DNA of 64,000 bases from Curvularia sp. ZM96 (taxonomy: Eukaryota; Ascomycota; Dothideomycetes; Pleosporales; Pleosporaceae), in assembly GCA_022457065.1 (NCBI GenBank), contig JAJGBQ010000007.1:2170001-2234000 (forward strand), written 5' to 3'. Positions 1 through 11,305 of the stretch are shown here, piece by piece. The translations under genes were made by a program, and so were the position numbers. The notes beneath the pieces are model-generated. The model was not told where the DNA came from and did no database searches. It was given only the letters and a program-made list of their open reading frames with translations. Positions within the stretch are counted from its first letter, which is position 1. Each line of letters begins with the position of its first letter.

Positions 1-1776
1 CGAATGGGCTGCTCCATGGTTGCTATTTTGGGCGTAGAAGCCATGCTCCCCCTCTGAAACTGGCCTGCCCTGAGCACTCGTCGTCAAGCCAAGCTTTTTC
101 CCCCGTACGCACCACGCTCTGCAAGCTCAAAAGTAAAAGGCTCTTGGGTCGTATGTGCCTAGTCGGGTAGACAGCGACAGTAACAATCAGCGCACTTGGT
201 TCGGGCTTGCGTGCTACGCAGCCTTTGCAGCACACCACCGGCTGCCTTGGTAACACGCGATCCAACGTCCCGCCGATCCACTTGTTGTTAGGGCAACCCA
301 GACAAGCCTTGGCTGCGCATGTCGGCCGCCCTGGTGCCTCGCAGCCCTCAATCAATCATGAAACAGCGTGTCGTCACGTCTCCCAGCTATCCAGCGGAAT
401 TCAGGGCCAGCAGCCAGTCCTCGGCCGCCCAAACTGATGTCAGCGAAGGATCCGAGCTAGGACAATGACGCAGTGCAATGTGGGATAAATTGTGGCTCCC
501 GTTCGTGGCTAGTCGTGGCGCGGCTGAGGCAATGGCTGTTGGTGATGTGCCTGGCCATAGCCCTACGCCGATCTCGACGCAACCCACCCCTGTTCTGATG
601 GTGGCCAAGCCCGTCTTTGCCGGTGCCCTGGATGGCATTCGGAGCCCTTTGCAGCGGCCATGCCTTGGTCGCTCGAGACACGGACTATTTCCACGAGCCT
701 AGCTGATGTCACCCAGCGTCGTGCTGTCTTTTGTCGAGTCGTTGCCCCTATCGGAAGAAAGTTGGTCGCGCATAATGTCCCGAATCTCGATTGGCGGCAT
801 GTCCGATGAAAGAGCCAATAGGCCCAGCGCGAGGCAATTTAGAGTAGGGAATATGGGGACAGGACAATGAAGATTTCTCCTGTAGTTGTAAGTAGCTTGG
901 CGGGGGATTGCCATTTTCGGGCTAGCGTTCAAGCGACCATTAAGACTCGTTCTCAATATTGCCTGCGAGGATGCGAGTCTTATGAGGGACTTGTTGGAAG
1001 AGCCGCTGCTTCAAATTTAGATCCTATCCAAAAGTCTCCCAGCTGATCTACAGTCCTCGTCCAACATACTCTAACAATTACAAGATACTGGCGTGCCTTT
1101 ACCGCATACATCATCTAGGAATCTCGGCGGGAAACTTGCAATTGCACAGTGCTTCGACTATCGCTTGCCCGCATCTGATCATCCTCAATCTTCATAAGCC
1201 TTCATTTCCGAGCGCTCACACCACCACACTGGAGCACTAGTCTTCCGTCACGTGCCTTGGAACACTTGATTGATGGATGGATCTAGCGGTGAGAGACCTG
1301 GTCTATCACCTAGATCAAGCACGATTTATTACCAGCATGCATCGTTTGGACGCGGTGAGAGCCTCGTTACCTTGAGTGTGCAATGGGCCCCAGTGGCCCA
1401 AAAACACAAAAAACAAAAACAGACAAGATAGTTGTACAAAAGGTTCATTGAGCGAAGTAACTTGAGAAGTGAGACTAAATACAAGATCCGCGTCATGGCG
1501 CTGCACCCGACCAGGTACTTATGGCCTTGGCATGCCATAACAAAGTCGATTCACCGTCTCTCTGGAAAGGTCCCCGTAGTTGCCACAAGAGAGAGGCGTC
1601 CAGACACCTCGAGGCGACAACTAAGCGGTACGATATCAGAGGCCAAGGAGAGTTTCAGATCCTGACAACCGTCAAAAAGTTGTAAACATACGGGGGTCAC
1701 AATCATACGAAGTAAGGTTTGTCACAAGCCAGCTACAATGCAACCATCTTACAAAGTACCGAGTACATTCAGGCTA
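1..1776. other. gene-free left flank
   Basis: No open frame here has a credible start, domain or splice structure. The short frames on both strands overlap each other and look random. It may hold the far 3' flank of the Hsp70-like gene and unknown sequence to its left. I see no repeat or RNA gene. Confidence 0.6.
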
Positions 1777-3931
1777 TCAGTCAATTTGAGCTTTCACCGA
1801 GCTATGCCCGATGTGCTTACCTTGATACATAAGAGCGAACTCAAGAGCAGTTCCAATGACCGTCATCTCGATCGAGAAGTCTATCTTCTTATAGTATTTC
1901 CCATCCGCGCCCTTGAATGATCGGAGGCCAGAAATGTCCACAGGCTTCTCAGATTGAATTGAAGGCCCTGGACGGACCGTACTTGTCAGTCGAGTCGGTG
2001 GCATCCGATCGTTGCATGTGAATATGGACGCTGACAAAGGATAGTAGTTGCAGTACTTCTCTACCGACACATTGATGTGCCATGAAAGACAAACAGGCTT
2101 GGCTTCGTCTATGTTATCTCCCTAGTCACACTTTATCAGCGACAGTTTACACACAAACAGCTGATGTCTTACTCTCTTGAGATACCACCGGAGTTGATTC
2201 GAGGCCTTCGTCCGACCAGAAATTTTGTCAATGTATTGGTCACACTCTAAGTGCTTCAAAGGGTCGAAGTCGGTGTTGTAGCAAGTGCCATAGTTACACC
2301 GAGAGATCCTCGACTGGACCATAGTTCCGGGCAACGAAGAGTTTGTCAATGCTTTGAAAACTGCACCGCGGCAGATTGCAGTCCATCTGCAATGTATGAG
2401 AATGAAAACACCAGAGATGAATTGACCACAACTTACGGCTTAGTACCTGGTGATTGGTAAACTTCAATGCCGCGATGTTTGTTCTCCAAACTGAGCAGGT
2501 TGTAGAGATATCGGCAGCTTCCGAATCCTCCGACCAGCACAACGGCCTACGAAGTTAGTTGTATAAAGAAAAAGGGGGGGCTGCATCTCTGCTCACTTTG
2601 GGTAATTTGCCTTCCTTTCCCTCGATGGCATCAATCTGCTCGTTGACAAGCACGCGGATTTGAGATATAACTTCCTCGAATATCTGACGAACGTGTCCTC
2701 TAGTCAAAAGTTGTTAGCTTTGCGAATGAAATTGAACAAAGCAGACGTACTGGTTTAGATCAATATGGTATGGAGCACCCCGTTCCACACATTCGTGAGG
2801 AAGAGTGATCTTCCAGTTCTTGTCCTGCCCCTCAAACCCACATTTAACACCATTTTCCCATTGCGAGCTCATGAAGCTTTTCATGATAGCATCAGGTACA
2901 TTCCAGGCGTCACCAAGCACCTGTTTCATGAGTGCTTCAAACTCTTGGTCCAAGAACACAGCGCCGCAAAGCTTCCCTGAGCCTTCAACACACTCTATCA
3001 GCTTGAGAGGTTTTGTCGCAACAACCTTGTAGCTGATCAGATCTACTGTACCACCTCCAGCATCGCATACGACAAAACAATCTCCCTCTTGGAAGTTGGG
3101 TCGCGACTTGAGATCATCAAACGTTGCCAACGCGGCTGCTTCCGGTTCGGAAACAAAATCAAGCGTCGTTTCTCCTGCGGGACGGTAATCCATGATGCCG
3201 GATTCTTGAGCTGCTTCTCTCATCCTACCAACAGCGTTGGTCGTCCATACTGCAGGTACAGTGCAGACAACCCGAATGGGCAGGCCTTCGACTGCTGCTT
3301 CTCCAAAGCTCCGCTTGATGTTCATGACAGCATGCTTCCACAGGAGGCGCAGGTAATCAGCAATAGCTTGGACAGGAGTCTTTCCGGCATTTTGCAGTAA
3401 CTTCTTGGCTTTCATGATCTGAGGTGACCGTCGCTGTTTGGGGTCCATGTCTGCATCGTCAAGAAGAAGGAGCTTAAACCATTCGACCGCTTCATCATCA
3501 GCGACTCCATAACCCCAAGTGGTTTGGCCATAGCCCTTTCCGTAGGAAATCTTTGTAGGTGCTTTGCCTTTATCCGCACTGGCGTATTCGGTGCTGTCCC
3601 AATTTGTAATGATATTGACATCTTCTGGTTGTTTCGAATATGCCCACGCTACACCAGAATAGCTGCAGTCTATCAGCAATTGGAGGCTGGGAAGCGACGA
3701 GATACTCAGTTACGTTGTTCCAAAGTCGATTCCGACTAGCAAACTTCCTAGATCAGAGACTGAGATCTCCTGATCTTCCTCCTGCTTGTAAGGAGGCGGT
3801 GGGGGCGAGAACAAGAGCGAGGACGGTCTTTGTGTGTTTTTGGGCACATCGAGCGTATGATGTGTCGTATCCGATAGATCCCAACTCGACCTAGTTTTGT
3901 TTCGGGTTGCCAATCTTTTCAAGAAACCCAT
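1777..3931 (-). CDS. HSPA12-type Hsp70-like ATPase
   Basis: Six exons (3931-3714, 3662-2751, 2699-2597, 2546-2437, 2386-2173, 2121-1777) sum to 1902 nt, or 633 aa. The first phosphate-binding loop of the actin/Hsp70 fold, GIDFGTTYSGVAWA, lies at residues 67-80 and is split by intron 1. The second phosphate motif appears as CDAGGGTVDL and the adenosine loop as VVLVGGFGSCRYL. The canonical Hsp70 substrate-binding domain and EEVD tail are absent, as is usual for the HSPA12-like proteins common in fungi. The first 66 residues are a basic, then proline-rich, probably disordered leader that begins MGFLKRLAT. The client and role are unknown. The gene diverges from the GTPase gene at 4603. The ATP-binding fold is firm; the function is not. 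Confidence 0.88.
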
Positions 3932-4602
3932 GATGCTGCTATGAAGAGAAAGGAGACGTGCAGCCTGAGACTTGCAGAATGCTTGACGGGAGGAAATCGT
4001 ACCTGCTTAGACTATGCGGCCTCTTCATGCCGGGAACTTGCCAGCAGGCACTATTATGAGCTTCATTGCGATTAGAAGTCTGTGCATAGTCATGAGTGAT
4101 GGAGGCGTTCGTGGAGCAGCGAGCTGAGATTCACTAGCTTCACGAGCTGAGATTGGCCAGCCTCGCGGGCTGAAATGCTAGACCCCCAGCTGACACACGC
4201 GAACCTTGACTTTACCGCTTCAGCATCAAGGGGATGATAAAGAGTGGGAAAGGCTGGTTCCAGCCTGTGTGTGAAACTTTAGAAGAGTGCGGCTGTCTTC
4301 ACGTTGCAGCTTTTTGTCGTTGGCGGCCCCCAAGTGAAGATCGAACGCGATGTTCGTGGGAAGCCACAGCACAGCTGATACTAAAGCTGCCAACAAGTGA
4401 CAAGTCGGAATACATCCCCAATACACCTGATACAAGCCACCAATGTTGGCTTGCATGAGGCGCTGTTTGCTTGTACAGATTTGCCGAGTCGACTGCGGAT
4501 GAGCTGAAGCCTTTCTTGTCGGAGTGCTAAAGATCACTCACAATGCTGGGCTTCGTAGTAACCTCTACATACTTCGGGAATTAATCTACGAGACGTCTAT
4601 AC
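3932..4602. promoter_or_regulatory. shared divergent promoter of ATPase and GTPase genes
   Basis: 671 bp separate the ATG of the Hsp70-like gene (minus strand) from that of the GTPase gene (plus strand). No gene is visible inside. The interval contains a three-copy 23-bp tandem repeat at 4120-4188. Co-regulation is an inference from the head-to-head arrangement. Confidence 0.5.
4120..4188. repeat. three imperfect 23-bp tandem repeats
   Basis: Units start at 4120, 4143 and 4166. Units 1 and 2 share their first 12 bases (cgagctgagatt) and 18 of 23 positions. Unit 3 starts cgggctgaaatg. Four of the five differences between units 1 and 2 are transitions. The array sits within the shared promoter. 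Confidence 0.75.
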
Positions 4603-5614
4603 ATGATGCTGATTTCTAAAAGAGATGCCGAGTGCAGTATGATCCTGGTGATGGGCGTCACCGGATCTGGGAAAAGCTACTTCATCAACAAATTAGCACA
4701 GGGTGCTGTTGCGGAAGGCCACCATCTTAGATCAAGTAAGTTATCGGTGCTTGCTGTATCTTTGCGACCACTCACACTGGATAGAAACGGCTGAGTGTCA
4801 AGTTGTTCGGGTTGGAATTGGACGGCAAGAAGTCGCGCTTGTGGATACACCCGGATTCGACGATACGACGAGATCAGACGCTGAAATTCTCGAAGAAATT
4901 GTGCGCTTCCTTTGCGCACAGTATGAACTTGGCATTCCGCTGAAGGGCATAATCTACATGCACAGAATTACCGACAACAGGATGTCAGGATCTGCTCAGC
5001 GATACGTTGAGATGTTTACGAGACTCTGCGGAGATCAGAACTTGGAGAACGTTGTTCTTCTGACTACCATGTGGGATGAGATGAAAGAAGAAGGGAAGGG
5101 CTTACAAAGAGAGCGGGAGCTCCGAAGAGAATTTTGGACGACCATGGAGAAAAATGGCTCAACCATTCGCCGCTTTGACGGCAGCAGATCGATGGCCGAA
5201 GCGTTTGTTTGTCGATTGATGCGTAAAGAAGACATCATCCTTGATATTCAAGATGAACTAGTGGGTCAAGGCAAGCGTCTCGATGAAACAAGGGCTGGGC
5301 AACTTGTTGTGCCGATGATAGATCAGAGTATTGGAGAATCAGAGAGGAAGATCAGAGAAATGGAAGAGGAGGGGCTCCCCAACAGCGCAGAAGCGCAAAA
5401 TAGGCGACTGGCTCTTTTCGAGCAGCACCAAAAGAATCTCGACCAACGTAAACGGCTAGAAGCCAAAACTGGTAAGGAGGTTGCTGAGAAGATTGCGGGT
5501 GAGCGAAAACGAGACAAGATGAAGAACAATCTGCAGGTGTTTGTTTCGATACTCGGCCTTGTGGCTACAACAACAGTCAACGTCATATTGCCCTTAGTTG
5601 GGGTTGAACTTTGA
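4603..5614 (+). CDS. P-loop GTPase, AIG1/Era-like fold
   Basis: Two exons (4603-4735, 4785-5614) give 320 aa. Walker A is GVTGSGKS at residues 18-25. The G3 motif is DTPGFDD, starting at residue 65. A G4-like TTMWDE at 138-143 replaces the usual (T/N)KxD. After the G domain comes a charged helical region rich in Glu, Lys and Arg (about 190-290), probably coiled coil. The last ~25 residues are hydrophobic and could anchor the protein in a membrane. This layout matches the many single-domain GTPases of unknown function in dothideomycetes, and loosely the AIG1/GIMAP type. The start chosen is the first of two adjacent ATGs; the second would cost one residue. Substrate and partners are unknown. 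Confidence 0.85.
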
Positions 5615-5961
5615 GAGGAATTAGAGTAGTTGACAGGTATACATGACAAATGGTCAACCATTCCAATCTTAACGCATTGTCAATGTTCTTTTGCGTGAGC
5701 GTGATGCAGCAAGCAGTGCGGCTGAATCCACAATCTCATATAGCAGGTCTGGAACTTCCGTCCCACACGCGGCCTATCCATGCAGAGGCGGGCACGCGGG
5801 GTCTTCCGTGCAGCTCTTGTTCTAGATATGGTAAGCGAGCGCATTTATGGATGATTGGCGAGCTGACGCTGGCTTTGGGGCTGAAATTGGTTGGGAGTGC
5901 ATAAAGCTGGCAGCCGTCCACCAGCATTACGTTCGTACTCTATCCACGCGAGAAGGGCCAA
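5615..5961. other. intergenic spacer with promoter of the coiled-coil gene
   Basis: 347 bp between the GTPase stop and the next ATG on the same strand. No supported feature inside. Confidence 0.5.
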
Positions 5962-7586
5962 ATGGGCTTCTCAAAGAAGGCCAAGACAGTTATAGCCAAC
6001 GCCAAAGAAAAAGTCGAGCAAGCTAAAGCTAAAGGCAATATGCAGACCGCTGATGTACAGTCAAACACAGTGCCACATAGTGATAGCCTCTCAGAAGATA
6101 TGAAGAGGAATACTACGCCAGCATCCAAATTCGACGCCAATGTGCAGATGGGTGGATCTCTCAGCGGCCCGGTCTCTACCACGGCATCGCTCAATACTGG
6201 CCCCCCAGTGCCTTCACATGCTACACCCTCATTCAGCACGGCAAGCGCACCCGGAGACGACAACTTTACCAGAGCACGTCCTGTGGTCATCCGAAGACCA
6301 ACGCAGTTGGAAGATCTGGCGGATAAACATTCCAAAGCTAGTGAGAGACAGCCACCGTCACTCAATTCGACCCAAAGCCAAGAACCAGCTCCATTTGAAG
6401 AACTTCTCGGGAGCACCAACGACCATAATGAGACGCAATCTCATGGTCTCGAAATGACAGGAGATTCCGAGCAAACGTTTGGTGAACCAGTTGCAGAACA
6501 ATCCATGAAGCTTCAAGAACAGGCATGGGACATGAAGGCGCTGCGAGACACCAACTATCAATATGTCGCTCAGATCGAGAAACTGAAAGACGAGCTGCAG
6601 AAAGAAAAACAGAGACACGCTCAGACGACTCAGGAATGGCGAAAAGCAACAATGGCCTTGTCTGCCAATCGCCCAGAGGCAAATTACAAAGTAGATGATG
6701 ACGCCTTACGAAAGGACTATCATAACATCGTTTACGAAATTGGATCATGGGTCATCCACTATTGTGTACGCAATTTTGACCGTGTACCGGAATCACAGTT
6801 GAATGTATTCAACAAGTTAACCCTGTATCCGCATAAGTACTACCACGTCGAGAGGACCAGAGAGCTACTACTACAGAGTCTGATCATGCATACCTTGGTG
6901 GACTTGGTATTGGATGGGGGGCTGCTGTGGAGCGGAAAGCAGAGCGTTGGTCTCTACATGGTCCAAAGAGCACTGGAGCTTGGTACGTACTACCGCCGTT
7001 TCTGCATCCTATGCATGAGAATATCAACAAACAATGCAACAACACTTAAAGGCCTCACTAACGACCATCAGATGAGCCCAAAGTCATTCCGGCGTTGCTA
7101 AAAAATAAGTCCCTACGATTGACAGATGTACGAGACTACAGCGCATGGAAAGCCAAAACTGCGCTTTTGCTGTCTGAAAAAGTGAAAAAGCCAGCTGTTC
7201 AGGCAAACGTTGGCAGTGTTTCTGCAGAGATGCAGAAGTTGCTGAAGCCGTTTGTGGAGCGGAACATTCCGAGTGCCTGGAAGGAACTTGAAAATGTGAT
7301 CTACAAGACTATTGCGCTCGATCTTGAGCTCAGCAAGTCTAGAACCCTCTTCCAGGTCCATCGCTGGTCAGCGGAAAATCTTAGAGAAATGCGGTTCGAC
7401 GAGACATGCATGGCTTCACCAAACGGGCTGAAAGCTGCCCGAAGTGGAATGGATGTTGAACTCATTCTGGCTCCAATGATCACGAAGACTGGCAACGCCG
7501 ATGGGGAAGCCTTTGAATGCCTGTTCTTGCTCTCGCCTTGGATGGTTGTTTGCTACGAGAATCGAAAGCAGATGAAGAGGAAATAG
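5962..7586 (+). CDS. coiled-coil protein of unknown function
   Basis: Two exons (5962-6982, 7072-7586) give 511 aa; the intron lies after residue 340. I do not recognise the family. Residues 1-26 are a basic helix starting MGFSKKAKTVIANAK. Residues ~27-170 are Ser/Thr/Pro-rich and probably disordered. Residues ~175-230 (with EKLKDELQKEKQRH) look like a coiled coil. The C-terminal ~270 residues look like a folded, mostly helical domain with conserved-looking Trp and Tyr residues (YEIGSWVIHYC, VHRWSAENLREMR). There is no signal peptide or membrane segment. It lies 347 bp downstream of the GTPase gene on the same strand. The start MGF followed by lysines resembles the start of the Hsp70-like protein at 3931, which may be chance. 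Confidence 0.75.
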
Positions 7587-10133
7587 CCCCGTGCCTTGTG
7601 AACGACAATAGATTCGTCAAGACCTACGATCCTGTGAACATGACAGTTGTCAATACTTCCGCCTAGACATGGCGTTTAGATATTAGGTTCTATACTTAGC
7701 TAGAAGATCAATTACTTGGTGTTCTAATATGCTATCCAAATCTCTAGTGCGTGCAATAGCATCATAATCATTGCCTAAATCTAAACAAGGGGTACTGTAA
7801 CATCCCCTCAGTGAGATTTATATCTAAAGTGAATAAGGATGTTATGTTTGTGAGCGAAAGTCGACGACTACAAATTCGCGATCACTCATAAGTTACGATC
7901 GTTAGAATAGTGGCCATGCCAATGTTGGGATGATAAAAGTCTTCTCTGGGCGAAGGGTATCCCAGGCTTCACGAAATAGGATTCACGTGACCTAATGAGT
8001 CTTAGTTTTGCTGCGTCACCCTGTCTTCACTCTTTACAATATCACACTCACCAACATCACTAATTCACAATTTGAAACTATAAATGCTCGATCAAATTGA
8101 GTGGAATTGACACTGGTAGATCAAACTAGTCACGACTCAGTTAGCCGTCTGGGAAATGATAGATGCCATTACAGTCTCCTTCTGGTGGTTTTGATGAGCC
8201 GTTGGAGGCTGTAAGATATTCGTGCCATTGCTTCTCAACTTGTGCTACACGAAATTGTTAGAAAACTAGCATTGCAATCGTGAGAGAATACCTTAGTGGC
8301 ATGTTTCAAGCTACCATTCATAAGCCAACGTAGAACTCTTACGACGTGTCGTTGTGAAAACCTTTTCGAAAACCGTCCCTAAAAAATGTAGCAGAATAGA
8401 GTAGTCGGGTAGTAAGGTCACGCACGTATCCGTAGTTGCATTGACTCTCGGCTAGCGGTTTCAAAGCAAACAGGATAGTCAACAAGAAAAGCTAGCGCCT
8501 CCAGCCCATGCGGCTTTTGATCTATTGATAGTGGTAAAATGTTTCTACTCAGCTACGTTCACCATCCATGTTTGGGATTTACTCATAAACAGCTTCCAAC
8601 TTGAAGTCATTGGCTGGTTTTCTAAAGAACGATGACTGAATTTCGGTGACTATCTCAATATTGGCGCAGCCAAGATCACCAATTTCCCTACCTTCTTATC
8701 TTTTTTCTCTTCTCATTTTATAGATTCACGTATAGACGTTAGAATGGTAAGTATCAGAGGGTTAACAACTACTACTTTGGATGAGGCTAGCCAATTTCTC
8801 TGGCTGCTTTACCTATAGCTCAGCGTACAGATATGCACCAGGGAATGATGCTGACACGGTATTCGACTACATTACTTAAGGTTTACTAGTTATTAATAGC
8901 ACCCCGTAATAACTATAAGGCATCGTCTTAGCAGCAGCACGGAACGCAAAAGAAGAATGCTTGTGGAGACGTATGCAAGAAATTACTGGGAACGAACACG
9001 AATACGGAACTGTTAGCTGACGTAACTAGGTATCTGGTCAACATATGTCTCCTGAGGCGATTAAAAGCGAACTTCTGACGGACGCTTCAGCAAAGACCAA
9101 GATGCAACAAGTGTGACCACCAAGTGGTATATGACGATTACGTCACGATGGGCATTTTAGATGCCATCTCCGAACCTATCTAAAATTACTGCACTATTTT
9201 AAGGTTGCACAGAATGTTTGCTTGCAGAGCGCGTAAGCACTATGATGTGTTCCTAATTTCTTACCTAGTCTTTTCTATGGAGCGCAAAACTGTATCGCCA
9301 ACGCTACCACAGTGGTGGAACAGTAGGGCCGACGTACGTATTCTTGGCACTCTGATGTCAGCTCTATGGCGGTTGACTATAATACGAGCGGTACGGAGTA
9401 GTATTCCGTATATTGGAATAAAACAAAATACTTAATGATGCACTTGATAAGGGGAATAGTAGGCAATAAGAGGATCCTTACGAAGTACGAATCCGCATAC
9501 GTACTGTGTAGCTATGGAACAGCTTTTGTCTATTAGGCATGACCGCATGCTCGACCTGAAGTTTATTCAAAAGGCCTTCACAGGGTTCTAACGCAGTATA
9601 TACAATAGGTTAGTAGTTATCTTTTGTCAGCTTACTAAACCTCTGATCAATACCCTGATCAGTAGATAGTACCGCATCACCGGAGCCATGACGCTATACA
9701 GTACCTGATAGTTTCACCGAACCTCTCCCGGCGCATCCGATGGCAATCTCTCATCTTCCAGGAAGGTAAGCTGTGATGCTGAAATTCGACCGCTGATAAT
9801 CTCATGAGAGCCAGTCGCTGCTACTGCATATGTATTGCTGTAGAATTTGCATGTCAGAAGAGAATGCAGCTGGTGTCAGTTGTATCCCAGGTGGAAGAAG
9901 CTCGACCCAAATTTCACCAACCCATGTGTATATGGGAGCAGCAAGGAAACTTTACACATCGGCGGATTATAAGCCCGTGCTTACTCCGAAATTGAGCAAG
10001 AACGTACGAGAATGTGTTTCTATGATCATGGAAACTCTTTACGTATAAAACCTGAGGTGTATCTCACTGGGCATGGGAATCAGGACAGCAGGACTACGCA
10101 ACATCACTATCATCATTCCTTGAACCATCCGCA
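7587..10133. other. 2.5-kb gene-free, TA-rich region
   Basis: By eye this is more A+T-rich and richer in TA dinucleotides than its neighbours, with no coding frame over 80 codons that I would believe. This fits an old repeat degraded by repeat-induced point mutation, but no recognisable transposon protein or terminal repeat remains. The right end holds the TATA box of the secreted-protein gene. Confidence 0.55.
10044..10049 (+). promoter_or_regulatory. TATA box of secreted-protein gene
   Basis: TATAAA 85-90 bp upstream of the ATG at 10134, a normal distance for a strongly or conditionally expressed fungal gene. Confidence 0.5.
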
Positions 10134-10778
10134 ATGGCTCCCATTCTCACTTTCTTGCTAGCCCTTGGCTCACTCGCTAGCACCGGTGCCGCTTGGTACC
10201 CTGAGAAACACCCTGAGCCCCAAACGCCCTACTCCAACAACACCCTGATCACGTTCCAAAAGCAGGGCTGCCACGACACCAAGTGTGGTTTTGTGTACCA
10301 CAACTTCCAACCCAGGACCTGTGCTGTGACTATCACTCGCAGGGGACTGAACATTAGCGAGGCGATCGGGGCCAAACTGACGCTCGTCAAGTCCGGCCTG
10401 CTCATCCGCAACGAGAGCGGATATGCCGACCCGAACTTTGTCGCTTGGAACGAGGGCCCAGACTCGAACCAAGACGGTCCGCTTCAATGCGGCACCGTCC
10501 TCGTTCAAGAGACTGTCACTGGAAACGAACTTTGCATCTCCGCGCCGGACAACCAAAACTACCACGGATTCAGCTACTGGCGTCCAGGTGACAATGACAC
10601 CAAGAGGGCTGATGTTCCAGAGTGCGAGGGCGAGCAGTATCCTGATGGTGTCATGCTCAATGGCAAGATGTACAACGTTGAGGGTATCCCTGACGAGGAC
10701 AGGTCCGCTTTGTTCAACGCGGCGCTGAACGGCGGCGGTGAGGTCCCCGCTAAGCTTGATCAATATCTTGTGGACTAG
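10134..10778 (+). CDS. small secreted cysteine-containing protein (effector candidate)
   Basis: Single exon, 214 aa. Residues 1-20 form a clean signal peptide (MAPILTFLLALGSLASTGAA) with likely cleavage before WYPE. The mature part has six cysteines, allowing three disulphides (GCHDTKC, RTCAV, LQCG, ELCIS, PECEG), and several N-glycosylation sequons (NNT, NIS, NES, NDT). There is no GPI signal or membrane segment. I recognise no enzyme family. Size, secretion, even cysteine number and position beside a gene-poor TA-rich block are typical of candidate effectors, but that role is inference. It converges on the secreted metalloprotease gene at 11306. Confidence 0.8.
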   Translation: MAPILTFLLALGSLASTGAAWYPEKHPEPQTPYSNNTLITFQKQGCHDTKCGFVYHNFQPRTCAVTITRRGLNISEAIGAKLTLVKSGLLIRNESGYADPNFVAWNEGPDSNQDGPLQCGTVLVQETVTGNELCISAPDNQNYHGFSYWRPGDNDTKRADVPECEGEQYPDGVMLNGKMYNVEGIPDEDRSALFNAALNGGGEVPAKLDQYLVD

Positions 10779-11305
10779 AATGTTTGGTCACCCACCATGG
10801 ACACAGCTTGCGCTCCTTTAGGGGGTCGGCATTGACTGCTGTGACTGTATTTATCTTCGTTTGGATAGGAGTATATCGATAATAAATACAAAGTTATCTC
10901 ACTCTGACAGTGTGTTCAGTATTTATTATTTCTTGAGGTGCTAGCTTCGACTTCGGATCCTTCTCTAGTGTTTGAGAAATTCGAGGCTTGGTCCATGTCG
11001 ACTTTAGCTGTTCAAAAGACTCTACGCTGTCTGATTGCCAGGGCAAGAAAGAAGGAGAGACGTTTGCTATGCGGAGATTAATTACAAGCATGGCACCGTC
11101 GAGTTGCTGTGTCATTCTCTGCCTCCAGAATACTCATTAACAAGCGCATGTTTTAGAAAATTGCAAAGGACTTAATTGTGATGATACTGCACAATGCATG
11201 TTATGGACAAGACCGTGGCAATGAGACCAGACTATATTCCTGAGACTTGAAGTCACTTCTTATGTTGCGTGAGGAATGTGCTCCAGCAACGGGCTATGTA
11301 TACAG
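10779..11305. other. convergent 3' intergenic region
   Basis: 527 bp between two convergent stop codons. It contains the poly(A) signal at 10881 and no gene. Confidence 0.6.
10881..10886 (+). terminator. poly(A) signal
   Basis: AATAAA about 100 bp after the stop of the secreted-protein gene. Confidence 0.45.
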
